Source: Parabacteroides sp. 52
GTDB taxonomy: Bacteria > Bacteroidota > Bacteroidia > Bacteroidales > Tannerellaceae
Assembly: GCF_010500925.1 (NCBI RefSeq)
Contig: NZ_QVMG01000016.1
Coordinates: 1-48,876 of the forward strand
DNA length: 48,876 bases
Direction: 5' to 3'
Part shown: piece after piece, positions 37,641-46,666 of the stretch
How the letters are laid out: each line of letters starts with the position of its first letter
Numbering within the stretch: position 1 is the first letter of the stretch
Program-made: the position numbers and the translations under genes
The notes under the pieces: generated by a model
Databases searched by the model: none
The model's input: only the letters and a program-made list of their open reading frames with translations
What the model was told of the DNA's origin: nothing

Positions 37641-38981
37641 ATGAGAGCAGTTGAAACAATAAAAAATATTTGGAAAATAGAGGATCTGAGAAATCGGATC
37701 CTCACCACTCTTTTGTTTGTGGTGATCTACCGTTTCGGTACATATGTAGTTATCCCTGGGGTTGATCCTCAGTCGTTGACTGCCTTGCAAGATCAGACAA
37801 GAGGTGGTTTGTTAGCCTTACTGGATATGTTTTCCGGAGGAGCATTTGCGAATGCTTCTATCTTTGCATTAGGGATTATGCCTTACATCTCTGCTTCTAT
37901 CGTGATGCAGTTGTTGGCAATCGCTATTCCTTCTTTCCAAAAGATGCAAAGAGAAGGTGAGAGCGGCAGAAGAAAGATTAATCAGTGGACACGTTACCTG
38001 ACAATTGCTATTCTTCTGTTCCAAGGACCTACTTATCTGGTGAACTTAAGCGTTCAACTACGATCGGTGGGTGCTGCTTTACCGGGCGGCATGTTCTTCA
38101 GTATTTATGCTACAATAATCTTGGCTGCAGGAAGTATGTTTGTCTTGTGGTTAGGAGAAAGAATCACAGATAAAGGTATTGGGAATGGTATTTCATTCAT
38201 CATCCTTGTGGGTATTATTGCCCGCTTACCCCATTCTTTGTTCCAGGAATTTTATTCTCGTATAGCAGAAAAGGCCGGTGGGCTGATTATGTTCTTGGCT
38301 GAAATGGTATTCTTGTTGTTTGTGATTGCAGGAGCAATCCTGTTGGTACAAGGAACACGTAAAGTGCCCGTGCAATATGCAAAAAGAATTGTTGGAAACA
38401 AACAATATGGTGGAGCCAGACAGTATATCCCTTTAAAGGTGAATGCTGCCAATGTAATGCCTATTATTTTTGCACAAGCGATTATGTTTATCCCGATTTC
38501 TATTGTAGGTTTTTCTAATACGGGTGAAGTAAGTCCGATTTGGAGTGCCTTTATGGATAATACCGGATTTTGGTATAACTTCGTTTTTGCCGTACTGATT
38601 ATCCTGTTTACCTATTTTTATACTGCCATTACAATTAATCCGACGCAGATGGCTGACGATTTGAAACGTAATAACGGATTTATTCCCGGTGTAAAACCAG
38701 GCAAAGCAACCAAAGATTATCTGGATGGTATAATGGACCGTATAACTCTTCCTGGCGCATTCTTCTTGGCTTTGGTGGCTATTATGCCTGCTTTCGCCAG
38801 AGTAGCCGGAGTAAGTATGGAATTTTCTCAATTCTTTGGAGGAACTTCTTTATTGATCTTGGTAGGGGTTGTGTTGGATACATTACAGCAAGTAGAAAGT
38901 CATTTGTTGATGCGTCACTATGACGGATTGTTGAAATCTGGAAGAATTAAGGGACGTACAGGTTCAGCTGCTGCTTATTAA
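37641..38981 (+). CDS. secY: preprotein translocase subunit SecY
   Basis: SecY is the protein-conducting channel of the inner membrane. The 446-residue protein has ten membrane helices, the plug/TM2 region with DMFSGGAFANASIFALGIMP (about 68-87), TM7 near GGARQYIPLKVNAANVMPII, and the cytosolic loop LKRNNGFIPGVKPGKAT needed for SecA and ribosome binding. Its place in the spc operon after rplO is standard. Confidence 0.99.
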   Translation: MRAVETIKNIWKIEDLRNRILTTLLFVVIYRFGTYVVIPGVDPQSLTALQDQTRGGLLALLDMFSGGAFANASIFALGIMPYISASIVMQLLAIAIPSFQKMQREGESGRRKINQWTRYLTIAILLFQGPTYLVNLSVQLRSVGAALPGGMFFSIYATIILAAGSMFVLWLGERITDKGIGNGISFIILVGIIARLPHSLFQEFYSRIAEKAGGLIMFLAEMVFLLFVIAGAILLVQGTRKVPVQYAKRIVGNKQYGGARQYIPLKVNAANVMPIIFAQAIMFIPISIVGFSNTGEVSPIWSAFMDNTGFWYNFVFAVLIILFTYFYTAITINPTQMADDLKRNNGFIPGVKPGKATKDYLDGIMDRITLPGAFFLALVAIMPAFARVAGVSMEFSQFFGGTSLLILVGVVLDTLQQVESHLLMRHYDGLLKSGRIKGRTGSAAAY

Positions 38982-38985
38982 ACAT

Positions 38986-39771
38986 ATGATCTATCTAAAG
39001 ACAGATGAAGAAATAGAGTTGATGCGGGAAGCCAATCAACTGGTAGGTAAGACGCTTGGCGAATTAGCAAAGCATATTGCCCCGGGAGTTTCTACGCTTC
39101 AACTGGATAAGATCGCAGAAGCGTTCATTCGGGATCATGGTGCGGTTCCTGCCTTTTTAGGCTATGGTGGTTTTCCGGGTTCATTATGTACTTCTATCAA
39201 TGATGTGGTTGTGCATGGTATTCCTTCTGATAAAATAATTTTGAAAGAAGGAGATGTAATCTCGGTAGATTGCGGTACTACGTTGAATGGTTTCACGGGC
39301 GATTCGGCCTATACTTTCTGTGTAGGTGAAGTGGCTCCGGAAGTGAAAGAGTTATTGAAGACAACTAAAGAGTCTCTTTATCTCGGTATTCAACAAGCCG
39401 TAGAAGGAAAACGTATAGGGGATATTGCGTATGCTGTTCAGACTTATTGTGAATCCAAAGGATACTCTGTTGTCAGAGAACTGGTAGGACATGGTATTGG
39501 TCGGGAAATGCATGAAGAGCCGGAAGTCCCCAATTATGGCCGCCGCGGTTATGGTCCTTTATTACGCAACGGAATGTGCATATGCATAGAGCCGATGATT
39601 AATTTAGGACGTCGGAATGTAGTCATTGAAAAAGACGGGTGGACTGTACGGACGAAAGATAACAAATGTTCAGCTCATTTTGAACATTGTATCGCGATAC
39701 GTCCCGAAGGCCCTCAGATTTTATCTTCATTTGATTATTTAGAGGAAGTATTAGGTAATAATGCAATATAA
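38986..39771 (+). CDS. map: methionine aminopeptidase, type I
   Basis: The 261-residue enzyme removes the initiator methionine from nascent proteins. The five metal ligands are visible: Asp in DVISVDCGTTLNGFTGDSAY (two Asp), His in GHGIGREMHEEP, Glu in CICIEPMINLG and Glu in HFEHCIAIRPEG. It lies between secY and infA, a common arrangement. Confidence 0.98.
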   Translation: MIYLKTDEEIELMREANQLVGKTLGELAKHIAPGVSTLQLDKIAEAFIRDHGAVPAFLGYGGFPGSLCTSINDVVVHGIPSDKIILKEGDVISVDCGTTLNGFTGDSAYTFCVGEVAPEVKELLKTTKESLYLGIQQAVEGKRIGDIAYAVQTYCESKGYSVVRELVGHGIGREMHEEPEVPNYGRRGYGPLLRNGMCICIEPMINLGRRNVVIEKDGWTVRTKDNKCSAHFEHCIAIRPEGPQILSSFDYLEEVLGNNAI

Positions 39772-39774
39772 TTT

Positions 39775-39993
39775 ATGGCTAAACAAGCAGCAATAGAACA
39801 AGACGGAGTAATTGTAGAAGCGTTGTCAAACGCTATGTTTCGAGTTGAGTTGGAGAATGGACACGAAATTACCGCTCATATTTCAGGGAAGATGCGTATG
39901 CATTATATAAAAATCCTTCCCGGTGATAAGGTGAGAGTAGAGATGTCTCCATACGATTTGTCGAAAGGAAGAATTGCTTTTAGATACAAATAA
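39775..39993 (+). CDS. infA: translation initiation factor IF-1
   Basis: IF-1 binds the A site of the 30S subunit during initiation. The 72-residue S1/OB-fold protein has [39 protein letters not shown] and [15 protein letters not shown], all typical. It starts three bases after map. Confidence 0.99.
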   Translation: MAKQAAIEQDGVIVEALSNAMFRVELENGHEITAHISGKMRMHYIKILPGDKVRVEMSPYDLSKGRIAFRYK

Positions 39994-40006
39994 AAATAAA
40001 CAAGAT

Positions 40007-40123
40007 ATGAAAGTAAGAGCATCTTTAAAAAAGCGTACCGACGATTGTAAGATCGTAAGAAGAAAAGGTCGCTTATACGTGATTAACAAGAAAAACCCGA
40101 AGTTTAAACAACGTCAGGGATAA
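40007..40123 (+). CDS. rpmJ: ribosomal protein L36 (zinc-free form)
   Basis: This 38-residue protein was found by direct translation between infA and rpsM. It starts [20 protein letters not shown] and ends [11 protein letters not shown]. Standard L36 has a zinc ribbon with three Cys and one His. Here only Cys14 remains and the other three ligand positions are Thr, Asn and Phe or nearby residues, so it should not bind zinc. Confidence 0.96.
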   Translation: MKVRASLKKRTDDCKIVRRKGRLYVINKKNPKFKQRQG

Positions 40124-40156
40124 TTTATTAATTTTGCAAATTAATTAGTAAGTAAT

Positions 40157-40537
40157 ATGGCTATAAGAATAGTAGGGGTAGACTTGCCACAAAATAAAAG
40201 AGGAGAAATAGCGTTGACATATATCTATGGTATAGGTCGTAGTGCTTCAAACTCTATCTTGGAAAAAGCGGGTGTTGATCGCGATATCAAAGTGAAAGAC
40301 TGGACAGATGACCAGGCTGCAAAAGTGCGTGAAGTAATTGGCGCAGAATACAAAGTGGAAGGGGATCTTCGCTCTGAAGTACAATTGAACATCAAACGTT
40401 TGATGGATATCGGTTGTTACCGTGGAGTACGTCATCGTATTGGTCTGCCTTTGAGAGGACAGAGTACAAAAAACAATGCACGTACACGTAAGGGTAAAAA
40501 GAAAACAGTTGCAAACAAGAAAAAAGCTACTAAATAA
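40157..40537 (+). CDS. rpsM: ribosomal protein S13
   Basis: S13 contacts the P-site tRNA and the 50S subunit. The 126-residue protein has the N-terminal [20 protein letters not shown], the helix-two-turn-helix region and the basic C-terminus [20 protein letters not shown]. Confidence 0.99.
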   Translation: MAIRIVGVDLPQNKRGEIALTYIYGIGRSASNSILEKAGVDRDIKVKDWTDDQAAKVREVIGAEYKVEGDLRSEVQLNIKRLMDIGCYRGVRHRIGLPLRGQSTKNNARTRKGKKKTVANKKKATK

Positions 40538-40548
40538 TAAGAGTTAAT

Positions 40549-40938
40549 ATGGCAAAGAAAACAGTCGCAGCAAAGAAGAGAGTAGTAAAGGTTGACGCTT
40601 ATGGTCAAGCTCATATTCATTCTTCTTTTAACAATATTATTGTAACGCTTGCCAACAGCGAAGGTCAGGTAATCAGTTGGTCTTCTGCGGGTAAAATGGG
40701 ATTCAGAAGTTCTAAAAAGAACACTCCTTATGCCGCTCAGATGGCAGCACAGGATTGCGCAAAAGTAGCGTTTGATCTTGGCTTGAGAAAAGTGAAAGTA
40801 TACGTAAAAGGGCCGGGTAACGGACGTGAGTCTGCTATCAGAACCATTCATGGTGCAGGAATCGAAGTAACTGAAATTATTGACGTTACTCCGCTGCCAC
40901 ATAACGGTTGTCGTCCTCCGAAAAAGAGAAGAGTATAA
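40549..40938 (+). CDS. rpsK: ribosomal protein S11
   Basis: S11 lies on the 30S platform near the E-site mRNA. The 129-residue protein contains [20 protein letters not shown] and ends with [18 protein letters not shown], the conserved tail. Confidence 0.99.
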   Translation: MAKKTVAAKKRVVKVDAYGQAHIHSSFNNIIVTLANSEGQVISWSSAGKMGFRSSKKNTPYAAQMAAQDCAKVAFDLGLRKVKVYVKGPGNGRESAIRTIHGAGIEVTEIIDVTPLPHNGCRPPKKRRV

Positions 40939-41061
40939 TTAACTATAAGTTTCTTTATTAATGAATCCCGGATTGTGAATAGATTGCATATTGACCTTAT
41001 CCTCTCTGTAATCGCGGCTGCACGGTTCTTGATTCATACGGAACATTAAAACAATTAAAAA
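40939..41061 (+). promoter_or_regulatory. structured rpsK-rpsD spacer, possible r-protein leader
   Basis: The 123-base spacer is unusually long for this cluster. atgaatc (40961-40967) pairs perfectly with gattcat (41031-41037), enclosing about 60 bases with a further CCG/CGG pairing just inside. S4 represses its own operon by binding leader RNA in several bacteria, so a regulatory leader before rpsD is plausible. Confidence 0.4.
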
Positions 41062-41667
41062 ATGGCAAGATATACTGGACCAAAAACAAAAATTGCCCGT
41101 AAGTTTGGTGAACCTATCTTCGGACCGGACAAAGTACTTTCTAAAAAGAACTATCCTCCGGGACAACACGGTAATTCTCGTAAGAGAAAGACCTCTGAAT
41201 ATGGTATACAGCTGAAGGAAAAGCAAAAAGCAAAATACACTTATGGCGTATTAGAGAAGCAATTTAGAAACCTTTTCGAAAAAGCTTCCCGCTCTAAGGG
41301 TATTACCGGTGAGGTGCTTCTTCAATTATTAGAAGGACGCTTAGACAATGTAGTGTATCGTTTAGGTATTGCTCCTACACGTGCAGCTGCTCGTCAGTTG
41401 GTTTCTCACCGTCATATTACCGTAGATGGTAAAGTGGTAAACATTCCTTCTTATGCTGTGAAAGCCGGACAAGTAGTGGGTGTGAGAGAAAAATCTAAAT
41501 CTTTGGAAGTTGTTTCTGAAGCCTTATCTGGTTTCAATCACAGCAAATATCCATGGATTGAATGGGATCAGGCTTCTATGACCGGGAAATTACTGCACTT
41601 GCCCGAAAGAGCCGACATTCCTGAAAACATCAAAGAGCAGTTGATCGTAGAATTGTATTCTAAATAA
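41062..41667 (+). CDS. rpsD: ribosomal protein S4
   Basis: S4 starts 30S assembly by binding the 5' domain of 16S rRNA. The 201-residue protein has the N-terminal [40 protein letters not shown], and the S4 domain ([40 protein letters not shown]). N-terminal zinc Cys residues are absent. Confidence 0.99.
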   Translation: MARYTGPKTKIARKFGEPIFGPDKVLSKKNYPPGQHGNSRKRKTSEYGIQLKEKQKAKYTYGVLEKQFRNLFEKASRSKGITGEVLLQLLEGRLDNVVYRLGIAPTRAAARQLVSHRHITVDGKVVNIPSYAVKAGQVVGVREKSKSLEVVSEALSGFNHSKYPWIEWDQASMTGKLLHLPERADIPENIKEQLIVELYSK

Positions 41668-41679
41668 TAATTGATTTCC

Positions 41680-42672
41680 ATGGCGATATTAGCATTTCAA
41701 AAACCCGATAAAGTATTAATGTTGGAAGCGGACAACTTCTACGGAAAGTTTGAATTTCGTCCGTTAGAACCCGGTTACGGTATTACTATAGGTAATGCTT
41801 TGCGCCGTATTCTCCTATCATCTCTTGAAGGTTTTGCTATTACATCCATTAAGATCGAGGGGGTTGAACATGAGTTCGGTACCATCCCCGGTGTTATTGA
41901 AGATGTAACAAACATTATCCTGAACCTAAAACAAGTAAGGTTCAAACACATTGTAGATGACATTGAGAATGAAAAAGTAAGTATTACTGTTTCGGGCTCC
42001 GAAGTGTTCAAGGCCGGTGATATAGGTAAGCAACTGACAGGGTTTGAAGTCTTGAATCCTGACTTGGTTATTTGTCGTTTAGAACCGAATGTGAGTTTTC
42101 AAATTGAATTAACCATCAACAAAGGACGTGGTTACGTGCCTGCTGATGAAAACCGGGAACTTTTTGCCGATCTTCGTGTCATTGCGATCGACTCAATCTA
42201 TACGCCGATCCGCAATGTGAAGTATGTAGTTGAAAACTTCCGTGTGGAGCAAAAGACAGACTACGAAAAGTTGGTTCTTGAAATTGAAACTGATGGTTCT
42301 ATTCATCCGAAAGAAGCGTTGAAAGAAGCAGCGAAGATTCTGATACATCATTTTATGTTGTTCTCAGATGAAAAGATTGCTATCGAAACGGCCGATTCGG
42401 ACGGAAACGAAGAGTTCGACGAAGAAGTACTCCATATGCGTCAGTTGTTAAAGAGCAAATTAGCCGATATGGATCTTTCTGTTCGTGCTTTGAATTGTTT
42501 GAAAGCAGCAGATGTTGAAACACTGGGTGAACTGGTGAAATTCAATAAGAACGATTTGTTGAAATTCCGTAATTTCGGTAAGAAATCGCTCACTGAGCTG
42601 GATGAATTGCTTGAGAGCCTGAACCTATCATTCGGTATGGATATCACAAAATATAAATTAGATAAAGAGTAA
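41680..42672 (+). CDS. rpoA: RNA polymerase alpha subunit
   Basis: The 330-residue protein has the N-terminal assembly domain ([20 protein letters not shown]) and the C-terminal domain that contacts UP elements and activators ([18 protein letters not shown], then [17 protein letters not shown]). The start at 41680 ([15 protein letters not shown]) is preferred over the TTG at 41671, which would add three residues. Confidence 0.98.
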   Translation: MAILAFQKPDKVLMLEADNFYGKFEFRPLEPGYGITIGNALRRILLSSLEGFAITSIKIEGVEHEFGTIPGVIEDVTNIILNLKQVRFKHIVDDIENEKVSITVSGSEVFKAGDIGKQLTGFEVLNPDLVICRLEPNVSFQIELTINKGRGYVPADENRELFADLRVIAIDSIYTPIRNVKYVVENFRVEQKTDYEKLVLEIETDGSIHPKEALKEAAKILIHHFMLFSDEKIAIETADSDGNEEFDEEVLHMRQLLKSKLADMDLSVRALNCLKAADVETLGELVKFNKNDLLKFRNFGKKSLTELDELLESLNLSFGMDITKYKLDKE

Positions 42673-42679
42673 GTAAACG

Positions 42680-43216
42680 ATGAGACATAATAAAAAATTC
42701 AACCACTTAGGTCGTACAAACACTCACCGTGCAGCGATGCTTTCCAATATGGCCTGTTCTTTGATTAAACACAAAAGAATCTTTACAACAACAGCCAAAG
42801 CAAAAGCTCTACGTAAGTTTGTTGAACCGATTATTACCAAGTCTAAAGAGGACACTACTCATTCCAGACGTATGGTATTTAGCAGTTTGCAAGATAAAAA
42901 TACTGTAACAGAATTATTCAACGAGATTGCTCAGAAAGTGGGCGATCGTCCAGGTGGATACACCCGTATCATTAAAACTGGAAATCGTTTGGGTGACAAT
43001 GCTGCTATGTGTTTTATCGAATTAGTTGATTTCAATGAGAATATGGCGAAAGAACCGAAGAAGGCTGCCGCTAAAACAAGACGTTCTCGTAAAAAATCAA
43101 CAGAAGAGGCTCCTAAAGCTGCCGCTAAAGCAGTAGAAGAAGCAGCACCTGTAGTAGAAGAGGCACCAGTTGTAGAAGCTGCTGCTGAACCAACAGAAGA
43201 AAAAGCGGCTGAATAA
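42680..43216 (+). CDS. rplQ: ribosomal protein L17 with Ala/Glu-rich C-terminal tail
   Basis: L17 is a 50S protein near the tunnel exit. The core (about 1-118) begins [20 protein letters not shown] and has [20 protein letters not shown]. The C-terminal 55 or so residues are low-complexity Ala/Glu/Pro/Lys, absent from the short E. coli form (127 residues). It is the last gene of the cluster. Confidence 0.98.
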   Translation: MRHNKKFNHLGRTNTHRAAMLSNMACSLIKHKRIFTTTAKAKALRKFVEPIITKSKEDTTHSRRMVFSSLQDKNTVTELFNEIAQKVGDRPGGYTRIIKTGNRLGDNAAMCFIELVDFNENMAKEPKKAAAKTRRSRKKSTEEAPKAAAKAVEEAAPVVEEAPVVEAAAEPTEEKAAE

Positions 43217-43238
43217 ATAAGCGCTTTCTATATAAAAA

Positions 43239-43273
43239 AACGACTGGTATGTTTTCATACCGGTCGTTTTTTA
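43239..43273 (+). terminator. terminator of the ribosomal cluster
   Basis: aacgactggtatg (43239-43251) pairs with cataccggtcgtt (43256-43268) around TTTT with one G-T mismatch-type pair, followed by a run of T. It is a strong intrinsic terminator directly after rplQ. Confidence 0.92.
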
Positions 43274-43353
43274 TTTGTATCAACCTCTGCGCATAGGAAG
43301 TATCCGTCTGAGGTCGGTTTTTATTAAATGCCTACTTTTCATAAACAATAGTC

Positions 43354-43382
43354 TTTGGATTTAAATTGTTTCTTTATATTTG
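43354..43382 (+). promoter_or_regulatory. promoter of the glycan-degradation operon
   Basis: TTTG at 43354-43357 and TATATTTG at 43375-43382 are separated by 17 bases, an excellent match to the Bacteroidales -33/-7 promoter. The leader before the next gene is about 230 bases. The rest of the 407-bp gap from 43217 holds only the terminator above and AT-rich sequence. Confidence 0.75.
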
Positions 43383-43623
43383 CAGTAGATCGGATGTGTC
43401 TTGGCTATTTCAACTAGATGTAAAGGCATGCGACTTTCGTTTTTACAATTCCAAAATCTTTTATGGTTACTGATTATTCTGTTTTATATATGTAGAACAA
43501 TGCATGAGTTGTGTATATATATATGATCTTACAAGAAGATATTAACTACTAAAACCCACACACACATGAAGTAAGTTGATAAATGAGTAAGAAAAATGAG
43601 TATTAACAGTAAACCCAAGTACG

Positions 43624-46620
43624 ATGAGTAAAAAGTACCTACTAATGATCGTGTTGCTATGCAGCATGGTAACTTTGTATGCCCAAATCCCAGGTCAATC
43701 CGTTTATACGGAAAAACCGAATGATCCCGAAGCATTTTATTCCCCTGTATCAGACGGAAAGCAGGATGTCAGTGATGCCCTGCAGCAAGCCATCAATGAG
43801 ACCAGTAAAAAGTATAATTTCGGTATTGTTTTCATCCCGGAGGGAACCTACCGTATCTCCAAAACCATTTATGTGCCTCGGGCAATCCGCTTGATTGGTT
43901 ACGGAAGCAAACGCCCCCTGATTGTATTGACTAAAAACGCCCCTGGTTTCCAGAACGAGGTGCCTGATGACAAAGGCAAAGCCGCTTATATGTTCTGGTT
44001 CACCAGTTCCCGCGTAGAACCGAGAGGTCCCATCCACGACGCAGGTGCCAGCACCTTCTATAGTGCCATGTCTAATATCAACCTGAAGATAGAAGATGGT
44101 AATCCGCATGCAGTCGCCCTGCGCACCCACTTCGCCCAACATAGTTTTGTCTCTCACCTGGATATTCATATAGGAAAAGGCAAAGCCGGCTTGTTTGAAG
44201 TGGGAAATGAAATGCATAACGTCCGTTTCTTTGGAGGAGAGTATGGCATTTATACCACGAAAACATCCCCCGGCTGGCAGATGATGGTTGTGGATACCTA
44301 TTTTGAAAAACAACGCAAGGCCGCTATCCGTTCCCAGGAAGGTGGCATGGCTATTGTACGTCTGCAAGCCAAAAATGTACCGACGGTAGTCGATATTGAA
44401 GAAAACTATCTTGATAAATTGGTCATGGAAGATTGTTATTTCGAAAACGTCCAAGACCAGGCGATCCTTATCAGCAACGAGAACAATGCGGCGAATCAGA
44501 TCAGTCTCCGCCATATCGTGTGTAAAAATGTACCTGTCATCGCCTATTACCGCCGCAGTAAGACCCAGACAAAAGGTGGAACCGCTCTTTACCAGATACA
44601 AAACTTCCGCCACGGTTTGCATATGGACAACCTGATGGCCCAGCCGGAGATGCGTACCGTTTCCGAATGGGAACCCCTGAAAACCCTTCCTGTTTTTGCG
44701 AAAAGCGATATTCCCGCTTTGCCGCCTATGTCCTCCTGGGTGAATATCCGCGATTTAGGAGCAAAAGGGGACGGGCAGACGGACGATACCCAGGTATTTA
44801 TCGACGCCATTGACAAATACGAAACGATTTATGTACCGCAAGGATGGTACATTCTCTCCGAATCATTGGTGTTAAAACCTCACACCAACCTGATCGGATT
44901 AAACCCTATATCCACCCAGTTTATTTTGAAAGAAAGTACACCCGCCTTCAGTGGCTTTGGTGCGCCTAAACCATTGGTGGAAACACCGCAGAAAGGAACA
45001 AATATAATAAACGGTATCGGTCTCAATACCGGAGGGTATAACTACCGCGCTGTGGGGTGTAAATGGATGGCCGGAGAACATTCTTATATGAACGATGTGA
45101 AATTTGTCGGAGGCCATGGAAGCATGGCAAGACCTCGTCCGCAAGAAGAAGGTGCTCCGCAAAGATACCGTCAGGCGGGACGAATCAGTTCCCCCTCCAA
45201 CCCGGTTGCCACCCAAGGCAAAGACCTCGCCTGGGATAACCAATATTGGAGCCTGTGGGTGACCAATGGCGGAGGCGGAACCTTTAAAGACATATGGACT
45301 GCTTCGACTTATGCAGCCAGTGGGTTGTATGTGAACAATACCTCTACGTCCGGTCGTATTTATGCCATGTCATTGGAGCACCATATGCGCAACGAAGCCA
45401 CATTTAAAAACGTATCTAATTGGAAAGTCTATGCTTTTCAGTTGGAGGAAGAGAGCCGGGAAGGGCAGTTTTGTCAACCATTGGAGCTCGTCAACTGCTC
45501 GGATATGCTTTTTGCGAATCTGTATATGTTCCAGGTGATCCGTGTGAATACACCATTTTTCAGTTCTATCCGTACATGGGATTGTAAGGATATTGAATTT
45601 TTGAATGTACACAACTACGCACAAACAAAATATGCCGCCATTCTTCCTCTGTACGATATCAATAAAGAGATACAGGTGCGTCCCTGGGAAATCAATCGCC
45701 TGTATATAACCGGAAAAGAAATGCGGCGGGAAGCCTTGACGGGGCAGATTGGGAAAGTAGAACGCCTGGGCACCGGATTTGAGTTTGCCGAAGGAACCAC
45801 GAGCGACAGCAAAGGCAATATTTATTTCTCTGAACAACGCCTGCGCCGTATTTACAAATGGTCGACAGAGACGCAATCTTTATCCCTTGTTGCCGATTTC
45901 CCCTGGGAACCGTTGTCTTTGGGTTGTGATACGGAAGATAATCTGTTGGTGATTGTCAAGTATGCTCCGCAGCCGGGCTATCTGGTAGACGGCAAACAAG
46001 AGACGGCTATGCACTACCCGGATACGCAGGGAACCTCTTTCGCCGGATGGGGAAATGCCGGTTTCGAAACGAAAGTATACGCTATCCATCCGGATAATCC
46101 GGAGGAGACATTCCGGGTATTAAATAAAGTGCCCATGGGATCTGTTGCTCCTGTCTACAAAGCCCTTTATCCCTCCAATAGGTGGCGCGATTTTCATGAC
46201 TTTAATACAGTCGTTACTTTCAAACCGGCTGCTTGCTTTCTGGCGCCGGACGGGAAAACGATTATCCCCGACCAATACGACCTGGCTCGTGCCTCTTCGG
46301 TATTGGAAGCCTTCCCCGGCAAACCGTTCTATGCCTCGGATGAATACGACAAACGCATGGTTCGCATGGAGGTCGATACCGATGGAACCCTTTCCCGTAT
46401 GCAATATTTCGTTGAAATGGGTGAGTTTGGATCGGCTGTGGATAAAGAGGGGCGTTTGTATGTGGCCGACGGGCAGGTATATATCTTCGACACAGACGGA
46501 AAAAGGGTAGGGGATATAGAAATACCGGAACGACCGCTTACCCTTCGTTGGGGTGAAAAAGATGGGCAAAGCCTGTTTATCAATTCCCATAAGTCGCTCT
46601 TCCGGGTGAAAATCAAATAA
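43624..46620 (+). CDS. secreted double beta-helix protein with C-terminal propeller-like domain, probable glycan lyase/hydrolase
   Basis: The 998-residue protein has a signal peptide (1-20, ends LYAQ). Two pectate-lyase-3/GH55-like beta-helix domains follow. The first starts near 38 with SDGKQDVSDALQQAIN and FIPEGTYRISKTIYVPRAI. The second starts at 371 with SWVNIRDLGAKGDGQTDDTQ and YVPQGWYILSESLVL. From about 703 to the end there is an SMP-30/NHL-like propeller-type domain (ERLGTGFEFAEGTTSDSKGN, later GEFGSAVDKEGRLYVADGQV). Tandem beta-helices of this kind occur in GH55 exo-beta-1,3-glucanases. The enzyme class and substrate are not proven; the added propeller is unusual. It shares an operon with the GH30 gene. 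Confidence 0.75.
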   Translation: MSKKYLLMIVLLCSMVTLYAQIPGQSVYTEKPNDPEAFYSPVSDGKQDVSDALQQAINETSKKYNFGIVFIPEGTYRISKTIYVPRAIRLIGYGSKRPLIVLTKNAPGFQNEVPDDKGKAAYMFWFTSSRVEPRGPIHDAGASTFYSAMSNINLKIEDGNPHAVALRTHFAQHSFVSHLDIHIGKGKAGLFEVGNEMHNVRFFGGEYGIYTTKTSPGWQMMVVDTYFEKQRKAAIRSQEGGMAIVRLQAKNVPTVVDIEENYLDKLVMEDCYFENVQDQAILISNENNAANQISLRHIVCKNVPVIAYYRRSKTQTKGGTALYQIQNFRHGLHMDNLMAQPEMRTVSEWEPLKTLPVFAKSDIPALPPMSSWVNIRDLGAKGDGQTDDTQVFIDAIDKYETIYVPQGWYILSESLVLKPHTNLIGLNPISTQFILKESTPAFSGFGAPKPLVETPQKGTNIINGIGLNTGGYNYRAVGCKWMAGEHSYMNDVKFVGGHGSMARPRPQEEGAPQRYRQAGRISSPSNPVATQGKDLAWDNQYWSLWVTNGGGGTFKDIWTASTYAASGLYVNNTSTSGRIYAMSLEHHMRNEATFKNVSNWKVYAFQLEEESREGQFCQPLELVNCSDMLFANLYMFQVIRVNTPFFSSIRTWDCKDIEFLNVHNYAQTKYAAILPLYDINKEIQVRPWEINRLYITGKEMRREALTGQIGKVERLGTGFEFAEGTTSDSKGNIYFSEQRLRRIYKWSTETQSLSLVADFPWEPLSLGCDTEDNLLVIVKYAPQPGYLVDGKQETAMHYPDTQGTSFAGWGNAGFETKVYAIHPDNPEETFRVLNKVPMGSVAPVYKALYPSNRWRDFHDFNTVVTFKPAACFLAPDGKTIIPDQYDLARASSVLEAFPGKPFYASDEYDKRMVRMEVDTDGTLSRMQYFVEMGEFGSAVDKEGRLYVADGQVYIFDTDGKRVGDIEIPERPLTLRWGEKDGQSLFINSHKSLFRVKIK

Positions 46621-46666
46621 GTAAATAAAACCAGACAGTATGTATAAACCATTTAATACTAAATTT

